The position numbers and the translations under genes were made by a program. Shown here piece after piece: positions 52,975-63,290 of a stretch of DNA of 64,000 nucleotides; the first letter of the stretch is position 1; every line of letters begins with the position of its first letter. The stretch comes from Hyperoplus lanceolatus (taxonomy: Eukaryota; Chordata; Actinopteri; Uranoscopiformes; Ammodytidae). A model generated the notes under the pieces. It saw only the letters and a list, made by a program, of their open reading frames with translations. It did no database searches and was not told the DNA's origin. The stretch lies in assembly GCA_026929865.2 (NCBI GenBank), contig CM049403.1:1094001-1158000 (forward strand), in the 5' to 3' direction.

Positions 52975-54295
52975 AGTAGGGGGTGCGGTGCGGTCGTCCT
53001 GCCGGTTCAGGTAGGATGACCTGAAAAAAAATCTCTTTCACCCCACCAAAATAATATTAAAAAATCCAAAATAACAGTCAAAACATGTCAACTTAATGAA
53101 AAGTAATACTAGTCTGATTCACAAGAACAATTAAGTCAATTAACTATTGTAGAAAATGTGGGGGGAGAAAAAAAAAAAGAAAGAGACACACGGATTACTG
53201 TTTAAACTCAATATTAACCATTTGCATCATAAAATGACATGAAACAACTGCATTATTAATGGGTATTAACTATGAAAACTAGTGCTGTATTGTTAAACCC
53301 ATGGTTTAACATCGCAATGTTCTTTTTGGCCTAGCAAACTGTCGTTTTTTAACATGCTGTTGCAACAACTAGTAACCTTAAAGATAAAACACCAAAAACT
53401 ATCCCTGCTTTCCAATACCCATACAATCAACAATTTAGTATAATAGAAAAAAGATTTAGGATGTCCCGATTATTGTGGCCAGATTTAGTATTGTTAGAAA
53501 TACCCGGATGTCTACTACATCCGGCCGAGATTTTTAGTGTTTTAAACAGCATCCTATTTGAGTGATTCTGAGCCACAATCCAGTGCACACCGGACGTGAC
53601 GTCACATTGACGAAGCCTCTATATGAAAACAAACGGGGATGCAAGGGATATAAAAGAGGCAAGATCAAGGCACAATATTATGATGAAATAAATAAGTAAA
53701 AGCATGTCCAAAGTGTATGCGTACTGCATCCTAAGTAGATTCTTAGTATGTAGAATAGAAAAAAATCGAGTATGCGATTTGGAACACAGGGTATACATGT
53801 AACTCGCAGTTAAGTGACTGTTCATTCAAACTGAACATTTTATTAAGTATAACTTTACATTAAAACATTAAAATCATTTAACTGGCAAAACGAAAAAACG
53901 TCAAATAAATTTTGACTTTTATTTGGAAGCAAAGCCGGAACCTAGCTTTTCTTAGCTTCCGTCACAGGTAGCCTCTTCCGTGTGTGACCCTGGGACTACG
54001 CGGTGAAAGAACAGAAACAAAATCTTGTCATTTGCAATAGGAATACTTGTAACACTGCGCTCACACTAAAAACTTAATGAACGTTAGTGGCGGCCGGCAG
54101 TCATTCATTTTCACTTTCCTTACGAAGGGCGACTGGAGCACCTTGGCTGCAGCAGCGCCATAGCAACCACTGAGTGCACACAGGCGTATAGTGTGTCCAC
54201 ACACAGTCAATGACAACCAACAATTTTTTTTTTTAAATTAAATTAAAATAATATTACAACTTGTATTATCAAGTCATATAAGACTGCCCAAAAGT
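52975..54295. other. Between the 6.5-kb element and the HECT gene
   Basis: Contains the inverse of 46330-46392 at 53092-53150 and a minus-strand AATAAA near 53840 that could end the HECT transcript. No coding sequence. Confidence 0.45.
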
Positions 54296-55358
54296 TTAAA
54301 GTATGTCCATATTCAAGTAGTTGCTGGACAGCATGTTGTCAAACTCAGTGCGAAATTCAGGGTATGAACCGTAAGTGGACGGTACTTCAAGGGTAGCTCC
54401 ACAGGTATGACCAATGGGCCTTCTGCCCAGCCCGGTTTCAGCGTTGAAGCAAACCAATATTTTGTCAACACATATGACAGAAGACCCAGTGCAGAAACGC
54501 AGGATTTTTTCTGCTTGGGTTGGTCCAGCATTTTTCACATAACGTTTCAGGTGGTTAAAGGTTGTCTGTTCTTTCTGAGACAGCACCACTTTTGATGTTT
54601 CCAACAGTTGAAACACTCTTTTGCCTGTGGCCTTCTTTGACTCATATAGAGACAACACACTTTGCTTGTCTGACAACCTTATCTGTACAGGTGCCATGGA
54701 TGTGGAGAAGCAATCGAGTATATATTTTGGCTCTTGGAGAATGGCTTTGTGAGCCATTATTTTGATTGCAGGCTCCATGTTGTTCTTTGGAGGTAGGATA
54801 TGGGAACCCATCCTTGTGAAAAGGTCAAGCAATTCCTCTTCATCACTTTCCTCCATTGTGCCCTTGAGAGCTTTTTCAACAGCTGATCTCTCAACAGAAG
54901 GGAGGTATTCGAGAAATGAGCTCATCAGGATGTCAGTATCAACTGAGTCAATTCCATGGATGCAGGCTAAAATGAAAGCCTTTGAAAGCGTCACTGGCAT
55001 GACACCATGTTCGAGGAATCCTTCATTCAACCTCAGAGAAATCTGGCCTCAGCTTTGGAACTCGCTCTGATTCCCCTTCACACTGTTCAAGAAACTGCTC
55101 CCAGAATGCAGTGTACACTTCCCTTGACACTCCATCAGCATCAATAGCTTTTTCATTGACAAAGTCCATCTTCAGAGTCACATTCAAAATGCTGCTGTCC
55201 ATAAATACATCCACAAGATCAGCAACCACCTTCATCCTGCAAATTGATGCTCGTCGTGGACTCTCTGGATTTCCGGAGTTGCCAGCTGAGGTTGATGAGA
55301 AAGGTTGGCTGTATGAACTTGACGGGAAATCTTGTGGGGAGGAAGTCCGTCCACTGTC
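54296..55358 (-). CDS. HECT gene exon 5 (HECT domain)
   Basis: The acceptor CCCGCAG is followed by GACAGTGGACGG. A Ser/Pro-rich linker, then the HECT N-lobe and C-lobe. 1063 nt, not a multiple of three, because of the frame break at 55024-55034 between FSEVE and GFLEHG. Confidence 0.8.
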
Positions 55359-58300
55359 CTGCGGGAAAAAGACAATACACATTGTGAAAAGAGTGGCCAA
55401 TGAGTGAAGGGCGACTGTGGCTCAGTTGGTTGAGCGGGTCGGCCGATGATCAAAGGGTTGGAGGTTCGATCCCCGCCCTGCCACCTGTCATAGTTGTTGT
55501 GTCCTTGGGCAAGACACTTAACCCACCTTGCCTCGTGTGAATGTCGATAGTTAGCCTGCTATGTGTGTGTGAATGGTAACGTGTAAATGGGAACAGGTCT
55601 CCCTTGCAAAAGAGTCTTCGGACTCAATGGGATAAACCTGTATAAATAAAGGTTAAAAAAAAAAAAAAAAAAAAAGGAAAGACCCACATATTAATACTTG
55701 TTTGTATGTTGGTGTGAGAATACACAGTAAATTTTGAAGTGTTGAAATAACACTAAAAGAGTTAAATTTAACACTATTTCCGAGTGTATTTGGTCCCACT
55801 CAGAATTGGAGTTAAATTAACTCTTTTCAAAGTGTTAAAATTTTAGAGTTAAATTAACTCAAAATAGAGTTAAAAATTAACACTCGTATACACTGTATAG
55901 TGTTATTTAAATGTAACACTAAAGGTTAAACAACTCTCTAGAGTGTTAATATTATTCCCAGCAGTGTTAATAAATAACTCTTCTGTGATAACAAATCAAC
56001 TCTGATGGTGTTAATTTGAAAGCTGATTGACACTGCATTGAGTTATTTGAAGGTAATACTGCACAGTAAAATAACTCTGGCTAGTGTTGATGTTACACAC
56101 TACGTGTTGAAAAGTTACTCTATTGCAGTGAAAAAAGGGATGAACCTGGACTAAATGTTTGTTATGTTGTTGTTTGCACCGTGAGCGAAGGGGATGTTAT
56201 ATTTCATTGGGTAGATGTGTTTCATTCCATATATAGGTTTACTATGTCCCCTATTTGTTAAAATGCTTAACATAGAGAGCAGCTTTCGTTTTTACTTCAA
56301 AACACTTGTCACAAAATATCAAGTTCAATGGAATGATTAATTTCTATTTAAATTGTCTCCTGAGCTGAACTAGGGATCTGGCTTAAGATGTCCACAAACC
56401 GTTTTGTTATAACCAAAGAAACAACGGTTAGTTCACACAGAGATGTTTAATCTAAACAAAATGCATAGTCAGGTAATGGAATGAAACATCCCCTTCACTG
56501 AGGGTGCAAATAGCAACATAACAAACGTGAAGAAAGGGGTGGGCGGAGCTTTATAGAGTACTTTCTACACCCCGTCTTTTAACTACCGAAATTGACACCA
56601 ACACTAGGTGGCATTCTACTCCAGCTGTTGTTATATTAACTCAGATAGAGTTAATGGAGTTTGACACTGCATATTTAACACTGGGGAATTTACTGTGTAG
56701 TGTATTTTGGATTAGTACACACCCCTACAGACACCTACACATATTTTATTTTATTGTCTGAAGTCCTTCTTTTGACTTCTTCAGTTTAACAGTCATTCTG
56801 CTTGTTATTTGTTTAATTTTGAAGTAGACATTGTGTTCCATTTGTCTTACAAAGGCATAGAATGTGTCATGTAGTACCTCATTTCCGCCACAGGGTGGAT
56901 TTGACCTGTTATTGTACTCTCTGTCCTGTGAAACCTACACATGTAGTGCTGTACTGAGACGGATGGCGGACAGAAACATGTCTTAAAAAATGTGTCGCTA
57001 TGTCTGTGTATATTTAAAGAGAATCTATTAAAAGCAACAACTCTATATAAATACAACTCTTCGAGCCGCTCTTGAGTTTGATTATTCAAGTGTGCTACAT
57101 TGGTGTCAAAGTACAAATAATGTTGGAATGCTATTTCTACTAATGAAGCTCGAAAGCTTCCCTTCATTACCCTCAAACAGCACACCGTCAGTTTATAACG
57201 CAGGCTATCACATTTCTATATCCAAATATGAGTATGTGAATGTATTTTGAAAGTGGATTTGAAACACAATGAATCTACTTCTGAACATGATCTCCCTACT
57301 TGTATCCTTTTATACCATCCAGATACACAATGTTGGGAAAAAAATGCAACGCTGAACTTAATTATATCTTAACAGTTCTCTAAAATATTATACTAGTTTA
57401 AATAATGTGTTCATGGTTTCTTGTAGTGCTTTATCTTACTTGTGCAGTTTGCAATGCTGCCTTATGTATGGACTGCACATTTGGTGTAGGCAGGCCATTA
57501 GCTGAAGACAACGGGAGGGTTATATCCTGAATAGGTTCTCCACTCAGGTCGACACTCTGAAGAATGAATTAAGAATACAGTATCATTTGACAGCAGACAC
57601 TTTGACCTACATGTATAATATGTGATTGCAGATTGCAATCTATAAAAACTTTCTAAACGAGTCTTCTTCATAAGCCAGTGTTCTCTTGAAATCCAGGAAC
57701 ACTGGTGAGATGGTAAACATTCCACTTACATTTTTATAAAATTAAGAAAACAGAAAAAAATAAAAATCTACATAGGAGCAGGGCGCTGAGGACGCCATGT
57801 TGCACCGCCATGTTTCTACAGTATCACAGTATGGACAAACTTAAAATTTTTACTGGTTTTAATACCTGTATTACTATTTGTACTTCCTTTGCTTATTTTA
57901 ATCACATTACCTGTGTGACATCCTCATTGTTGACAAAATTAAATGTTATGACATCTGTCTCATCATAATTTGCTCCACCAAGGTCATCTTCTGGATCCCA
58001 CTCAACAGTGTCTGCCTCATCAGAGTTAGACTTCGATTCTGGAACTGCACTGGTCAGATCAATAGTTTCAAAGCAGGAGTCAGGGACAGCAGAAGAAGGC
58101 TCGAGATGATTCAAAACATCATCATCACTTGAATCAGTATCCTGCCCCTGGCCGAAGTGGGTTTTTGTATTGTCTTTTGGAGTTGAATGAGCAGGATGTG
58201 ATTTTGTTGAACCAGTCACAATCTCTGATGTGCTTTTATGTTTTTTGGACCTTGGTTGCATCTGGAAAAGCAGGTTCTATAATGAAAGAAATCACATTTA

Positions 58301-58445
58301 CTATTTTTTAAAGCTGTTATTTCAAATATGGCAGGGTGAAACACGTTTTCACAATGTATATTAAATAGTGATAAAAAAATGTATTGCCCAAGAAAGCTCC
58401 ATTACTCTATTAAGAGTAATATTTTAATATGTTTCAGATGTAATT

Positions 58446-58518
<73 letters not shown>

Positions 58519-59848
58519 CTACACATGTACAACAATCTATTTCCATCAGCCACAAACCTGATCAGTGATGTCGCTGTGTGCTGGCCCAGGCTCCAGGTCA
58601 GCAGTAAATGCTTCATCTGCATCAATGGGAGTTACATCCTCATCTGAAGTGTCATCATCTAAGGACTGATGTGTTCCTTGTTTTTTGGTGCATATGTAGA
58701 ATCTAAGCAGCTTTAACTTTATCTGCTCGTAAAGACTGCCAACAGACACGTCTAAAGCAATCTCCTTCCTTTTAAAATCACAGACAACAATATCAAAGTC
58801 TTCCACTCTGCCCTTCGTCGAGACCCCATCTGGGAAGAACAGTTGCTTTCCCATTTCCAGGATCTGAGACACATGTGACGCTTTGTCCATTGTCGTGTGC
58901 CTTGTCTCCCCTCCATATTGGGTCCGCACTTGACGGTATTCATTGCAAGTAAAATTAAGCCAGCCAATCTCAATCTTTCTTGTAGCCTTTTTTCCATTAC
59001 ATGTCTTCGGTGTCATCATATCCTCTGCTTTTCTCTCCAAGAGACATGACTTTGACACTCCTTTTGTCTTCATTTTCTGTGCTCCTATTTTTGATCTTAT
59101 TTTCTGTAGAAGCGTCTCTTTATCGGTGGTGCTGGTGGATTGTTGAGAGAATGAGAGGACAGCTAATCTGTCCCCATATGACGTGATGTACTTTGCCATT
59201 TGCTCGTCGCTCATGATGGCTAGCACTGCCTTGTCAACCTGTAAATATAAGAAGAAATGCTTAATATGCTTATTTTAAACATAATTCTCACACACACACG
59301 CGTGCACACAGACACGCACGCACGTACACACACACACACACCCAGAGATGGAAATTAACTTAGGGCAAAAAGAAACTGTGGAACTGTGCAGCGCACTTGC
59401 ATCATGTTTATTATGACGAATGTATTAAATATGCAAATTCGATCGGACCTGACTGGAAAGTATTACCCGACACAGTGGCGGGCGAAGTGACACAATTTAC
59501 ACGCCAGCACGCAAATCTACCTGCTTAGTTATTGATTTTGTATAAAGACCATTTACTAGCAGTAGTGTTTTCAATGGTAACAATGTATGACAGAGATAAA
59601 ACCCACATAGCTACTCATAAAGCACATTAAAATGTATCTGAAGCTAATTTACAACATCTCTAACAGCGTTGGACTAGCATAGGCCTACATCAGAGCAGGG
59701 AAGCTATGAGCGCTATTCTCACGTGACATTAACGCTAGTCCAATTTCTCTTAAATTAAGTTCCTGCCCACCTTGTCTCTTTGCATTCGCATGATGTCCTC
59801 TCTTGGGACCCCTCTGGACCGAAGGAAATGCTCCAAATCCTCCTCCAT
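54296..59848 (-). CDS. HECT-type E3 ubiquitin ligase of the giant element, five exons, frameshifted
   Basis: Exons 59848-59771, 59238-58558, 58261-57911, 57556-57440 and 55358-54296 all join in phase 0 at GT/AG sites, about 760 residues. Exons 1-2 read as a SAM-like unit (FLRSRGVPREDI, IMSDEQMAKYITSYGDRLAV) and then an unnamed conserved region (WLNFTCNEYRQVRT, LFFPDGVSTKGRVEDFDIVV). Exon 3 is acidic with ETIDLT, a probable SUMO-interacting motif at about residues 318-323. Exon 5 holds a HECT domain (DADGVSREVYTAFWEQF at its start). The catalytic Cys is in GHTCGA, 34 residues before the end MDIL, the normal HECT spacing. Near 55024-55034 a small deletion shifts the frame, so this copy is broken. 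Resembles fish G2E3-like proteins. Role in transposition unknown. Confidence 0.75.
55409..55677 (+). mobile_element. tRNA-derived SINE with poly-A tail
   Basis: GGGCGACTGTGGCTCAGTTG (A box), GGAGGTTCGATCCCC (B box), then GGGCAAGACACTTAACCC, ATAAAGG and about 20 A. In the last intron of the HECT gene, antisense to it. Confidence 0.85.
55722..56698. mobile_element. ACACAGTAAATT-TIR element rich in TTAACACT motifs
   Basis: The left end ACACAGTAAATTTTGAAGTG is inverted at the right end (to 56698) as ACACAGTAAATTCCCCAGTG, with TA outside. The left 400 bp are packed with AGTGTTAA / TTAACACT and GAGTTAA words on both strands. Non-coding. Confidence 0.7.
56699..57439. other. HECT gene intron 4, remaining sequence
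   Basis: AT-rich, with no supported feature besides the donor at 57439 (GTAAG on the minus strand). Confidence 0.5.
57440..57556 (-). CDS. HECT gene exon 4
   Basis: 117 nt, phase 0 both ends. The acceptor TTCTTCAG is followed by AGTGTCGACCTG; the donor is GTAAG. Encodes a linker (SVDLSGEPIQDI, NGLPTPNVQ). Confidence 0.65.
57911..58261 (-). CDS. HECT gene exon 3
   Basis: 351 nt, phase 0. Basic start (QPRSKKHKS) then acidic runs (DTDSSDDD, DEADTVEWDPEDD) around the SIM-like ETIDLTS. Donor GTAATG. Confidence 0.7.
58449..58518 (+). repeat. (CA)n microsatellite
   Basis: About 34 CA units in HECT gene intron 2. A second CA/CG-rich run lies at 59288-59341 in intron 1. Confidence 0.95.
58558..59238 (-). 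CDS. HECT gene exon 2
   Basis: 681 nt, phase 0. The acceptor ATTTACAG is followed by GTTGACAAGGCAG; the donor GTTTGT follows GATCAG. Carries the second half of the SAM-like unit and the conserved region ending LLRFYICTKK. Confidence 0.75.
59771..59848 (-). CDS. HECT gene exon 1 (coding part)
   Basis: 26 codons from ATG to GACAAG, donor GTGGGC. Residues MEEDLEHFLRSRGVPREDIM start the SAM-like unit. About 215 bp from the right end of the transposon. Confidence 0.7.
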
Positions 59849-59924
59849 CAGTATTTTCTTGTGTGCAGTTTCCCGTAGATGAATATGAGTCTGTTGCATG
59901 AGTGAGGCAGACGCATGGGCAGAC

Positions 59925-60064
59925 GTCTCAAACTCGAGATCTCGAGTTTGATCTCGAGTTTGAAGTCGAGATCTCGAGTTTGAAGTCGAGATCTCGAGTT
60001 TGATTTTTTTTTTTTTTCCAACCAAAATTTTTTTTTTCCTCCATGTCCCTTTAGGGGCTCCGTA
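59925..60064 (-). repeat. Right TIR with subterminal palindromes
   Basis: Inverse of the left end. Five overlapping CTCGAGATCTCGAG / TCGAGTTTGA units at 59932-60003, then an A/T run and the terminal 33 bp. More palindrome copies than the left side. Confidence 0.8.
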
Positions 60065-60211
60065 ATATATATCTCATAAACTGTAATGTGAGACAAATCC
60101 ATTAGACAATCACTTATTATAGGTTTATTTAAAGTAAATATTTTACAAAGATTGAGGGACAATTTTCTTAAACAAGGCCTAGCAGATCTAATGGTTTTAC
60201 CTGCAAAGCTT

Positions 60212-60385
60212 ACAATGACAAAGTCACCATCATCATATTTCTGGCCATCTGAATTCTCATCAGTGGTGTCGTTAAGTGGAATGGAGAGGTCAGTCTCTTC
60301 TGAGCTACTGTAGACAATCACTTTCTTTTGGTGACCAGCGTATACAGCCATGCCAATGGCACAACTCTCAGAAATTGACTTGGCA
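60212..60385 (-). pseudogene. Coding remnant GMAVYAGHQKKV, copy A
   Basis: A minus-strand frame with GMAVYAGHQKKVIVYSSSEE, an acidic stretch and GDFVIVSFAG followed by a GTAAAA donor-like site. The same frame is in copy B at 61383-61556. Probably the C-terminal part of the element's own ancestral protein; not identified. Confidence 0.45.
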
Positions 60386-60689
60386 CTAGCTGCTCCGCCC
60401 TTGTAGAACCAAATGCCACCTGGCATATGTGATTCCCCCTCCATTTCTGCCTCTAAATCAAGGCTCAAAACCCATCTGGACACCCTGGTTTTTCCTCCCC
60501 ATTAACTATACTCTTCTGCACTATATCTTTGTTTATATGTGGATATCTGGGCTTTATGTCTTTTATTTTTGTTATTGTTATTTTACCTTAATTTTTTACC
60601 TACTGAATTCACTATGTTCAGCACTTAGGACAGTGCAAACTGTTATAAATGTGCTTTTATAAATCCATTTTACTTACTTACTTACTTAT
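60386..60689 (+). mobile_element. L2-like LINE 3' end with (CTTA)n, in copy A
   Basis: A frame ending in the LINE ORF2 C-terminal pattern (APPLWNQMPP-like, KSRLKTHL), then a 3' UTR ending CAAACTGTTATAAATGTGCT and (CTTA)4-5. Shared with copy B, so inserted before the two copies separated. Confidence 0.6.
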
Positions 60690-61382
60690 AACTCTCCCCA
60701 GGCCCTCTGGCACAAATCACCCCAACCCCAGAATTTTGGATAATAAGCATGATGCAGCAGTTTAGGGCTGACATTATGCTAACTATATAGACACAAAGTG
60801 TAGCATACTAAAGCACTAAAACATGTGTCAAATGTTTTCAAACGTGTCTATAATTGTTCAGACACAATAATCAAAAAACCTTGATCATGGAAATTTTACT
60901 TTGAAAGGCAAAAACAGTTTTTTGAGCTTAAATGTGCTTATATCTTATTCCATGTGTCTCACTTCTTTACAGGATGAGTCAAATGGATGGCTCTTCTTAA
61001 ATATGTGGTCACATTTCCAATTTCTTCTATGGTTTTCTAGAAACAAGGGGTGGCACAACTTCCCCACTGGCACAACTCACCCCACTCTCCCCTATACAGT
61101 ACAATAAAGCTTTGCTGCAAAACTTTTGCGTTATCTTTGTAAACTGTAGGGGAAGGTGGGGTGATTTGTGCAACTTTTTACTCAAAGTGATTTTAAAGTC
61201 AGGCCTTGACAGTTATGTCTCCAACTCAAATATGTACATATATTTCAGGATGTTGTGCATCCCTGGCAATAAAAACTTTGGATCTGGAATAAACTGTTTA
61301 AGAAATATAGCTTTCGGAAAAAAAGTTGTCTTGTCGCACAAATCACCCCACGTAGTGGGGTGATTTGTGCGTCATTGTGTCA

Positions 61383-61556
61383 CAATGACAAAGTCACCAT
61401 CATCATCTTTCTGGCCATCTGAACTCTCATCAGTGGTGTCGTTAAGTGGAATTGAGATGTCACCCTCTTCTGAGCTACTGTAGACAATCACTTTCTTTTG
61501 GTGACCAGCGTATACAGCCATGCCACTGGCACAACTCTCAGAAATGTACTTTGCAC
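61383..61556 (-). pseudogene. Coding remnant GMAVYAGHQKKV, copy B
   Basis: Near-identical to 60212-60385 (GMAVYAGHQKKVIVYSSSEE, then DDDGDFVIV). Here the frame runs into the CACCCCACGTAGTGGGGTG palindrome instead of the donor-like site. Confidence 0.45.
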
Positions 61557-61871
61557 TAGTTGCTCCGTGCTTGTGGAACCAACTGCCACCTGACAAATGT
61601 GATTCCCCCTACATTTCTGCCTTTAAATCAAGGCTCAAAACCCATATGTACACCCTGGTGTTTCCTCCCCATTAACCTCTGCACTACTTACTTACCTCTG
61701 CACTACTATCTGTGTTTATGTGGATGTATGGGCTTTACGTCTTTTATTTTGGTTATTGTTATTTTACCTTCATTGTTTACCTACTGAATGCACTATGTAC
61801 AGCACTTTGGACAGTGCAAACTGTCATAAATGTGCTTTTATAAATACATTTTACTTACTTACTTACTTATA
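61557..61871 (+). mobile_element. L2-like LINE 3' end with (CTTA)n, in copy B
   Basis: The frame reads ALVAPCLWNQLPPDKCDSPY and SAFKSRLKTH, the C-terminal end of LINE ORF2, then a 3' UTR and (CTTA)n. Parallel to 60386-60689. Confidence 0.6.
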
Positions 61872-62272
61872 ACTCACCCAGGCCCTTGCGCACAAATCAC
61901 CCCATCCCCAGAATTTTGGATAATAGGCATGATGCAGCAATTTAGGGTTGACATTGTGCTAACTATATAGACTCAAAGTATAGCATACCAAAGCACTAAA
62001 ACATGTGTCAAATGTTTTCAAACGTGTCTATAATTGTTCAGACACAATAATCAAAAAACCTTGATCATGGAAATTTTACTTTGAAAGGCAAAACACAGTT
62101 TTTTGAGCTTAAATGTGCTTATATCTTATTCCTTGTGTCTCCCTTCTTTACAGGATGAGTCAAATGGATGGCTCTTCTTAAATATGTGGTCACATTTCCA
62201 ATTTCTTCCACGGTTTTCTAGAAACAAGGGGTTTTGCAACTTCCAAAATGCACAAATCACCCCACCTTCCCC

Positions 62273-62771
62273 TATATGTGTCATTATCAAATACTGAAAA
62301 ACTGTATATTTGGAGCTAGTTTAGTCTTCACTACTTTCTATACATTTCAATTCACACTGTTTATACTGTATAAGGTAATGTGAGAAAAAGGTTAGAAACA
62401 CATTGTTTTATCCTTTAATATTGATGTGTCCATTTTTATAAACTTTGTTTTCCTTATGGTAACTCTTAAACTGAAAATTGACAATAACGAGCTTTCAATT
62501 AAATGTGCTGTAGAGGATAATATATCCCTCTTACATCCTTGAATAGGTAAAATATCAGCCTAAAAATACTTCAATAAACTCAGAAATTTAAACTTGGGGC
62601 CCATTTGTAAGGAATCATTTTGAAAAAAGGTGTGGGTGTACATGTCCCATCATGCGCTGAAATGCCATGTGCAAACATAAGAAGAGTACATAGAAGGGAG
62701 AATAGCCTGCACTGTGCTCACTGGCCTACATGATCTAGCAGCCACAACATGACAAATGGGTTTAGTCTTAC
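62273..62771. other. Sequence downstream of copy B, no gene seen
   Basis: AT-rich, with no supported feature. Confidence 0.4.
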
Positions 62772-62868
62772 CGCTGTCATTCACTTTACAGAACTGCACA
62801 TTTCTATTCGGAGTAGTACCATCTGCAGTGTAACGTCTGGCAGATTGGTATATCTTATTGGACTCCAT
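62772..62868 (-). CDS. Possible first coding exon, unrecognised
   Basis: Minus-strand ATG at 62868, 32 codons (MESNKIYQSARRYTADGTTP, then NRNVQFCKVNDS) and one base of the next codon before a donor GTAAGA. An in-frame ATG four codons earlier exists. No second exon or family could be found; it could belong to a gene or to a transposon whose downstream part was displaced by the GGGGAGAG elements. Confidence 0.3.
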
Positions 62869-63290
62869 GGGGGGAAACAAATGTCAATCTTTGCATTTTT
62901 AAGCTAGTTTTATTATTGGTGTGCAAGCCCCTGGTACTTGAATATTTATTTAGAATTGTTCAGATGGTGACATCTTTATACACACATGATCTCCTAAGTC
63001 ACTAGTTCACTACATTACTACTGCATGTTAGCTCTCAACTCTCCGAATAGGAATTCAACAGCCATGGTTAGCATTGCTAGCATTACTGTTTTAATCATTG
63101 TCTTTGAAATGGTCTTTAAAAAAATCAGCTGAATAATAGAAACAATCCTCATAGTTTTTGGTGGTGTTCTTTCATGTTAACAATTGGTTTGATTGGTGCT
63201 GCTTTGTATCTAGTGGAAAAGAGTCAGTTGCTGTGCTTGGAGTGAAAACACTAGTATCAGTACATACAGTGTACAGTGTCAGTACATACC
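62869..63290. other. Intergenic, no gene seen
   Basis: AT-rich; no feature supported. Confidence 0.4.

Larger units (their letters stand above)
39173..60064. mobile_element. Giant IS3EU-like DNA transposon, 20.9 kb with insertions
   Basis: The left end TACGGAGCCCCTAAAGGGAC (39173) is inverted exactly at the right end (to 60064); the match continues through CATGGAGGAAAAAA and a TTTTGGTTG phrase. ATATAT lies on both sides (39167-39172, 60065-60070), a 6-bp duplication though of low complexity. Two convergent spliced genes lie inside: an IS3-like integrase from the left end and a HECT-domain gene from the right end. TAY...RTA termini, a 6-bp duplication and a DDE integrase fit the IS3EU superfamily as I recall it. 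Removing the nested LTR element (4.0 kb) and the 6.5-kb element leaves about 10.4 kb. Both genes carry a frameshift, so it is probably inactive in trans. Confidence 0.75.
37260..61092. mobile_element. GGGGAGAG-TIR element, copy A, split by two large insertions
   Basis: The left end GGGGAGAGTGGGGTGA (37260) and the right end CACCCCACTCTCCCC (to 61092), each flanked by TA. The left fragment 37260-37522 and right fragment 60071-61092 together parallel copy B (61149-62272), including the phrase AGGCCTTGACAGT on the left and ACAATGACAAAGTCACC on the right. The interior is displaced by the Tc1 element 37525-39165 and the giant element 39173-60064. It carries a short coding remnant and a LINE 3' end (60212-60689). 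Confidence 0.75.
60065..61092. mobile_element. Right fragment of GGGGAGAG element copy A
   Basis: Continues copy A after the giant element. From about 60209 it runs parallel to copy B (61380 on), including a transposase-like remnant, a LINE 3' end and the terminal CACCCCACTCTCCCC. Confidence 0.7.
61149..62272. mobile_element. GGGGAAGG-TIR element, copy B
   Basis: The left end GGGGAAGGTGGGGTGATTTG is inverted at the right end (CAAATCACCCCACCTTCCCC), with TA on both sides. 1124 bp and only 56 bp from copy A, in the same orientation. Complete apart from its lack of an intact gene. Confidence 0.8.

Noticed and set aside
54407..55407. Plus-strand ORFs over the HECT exon
   Set aside because: Antisense shadows of the HECT reading frame.
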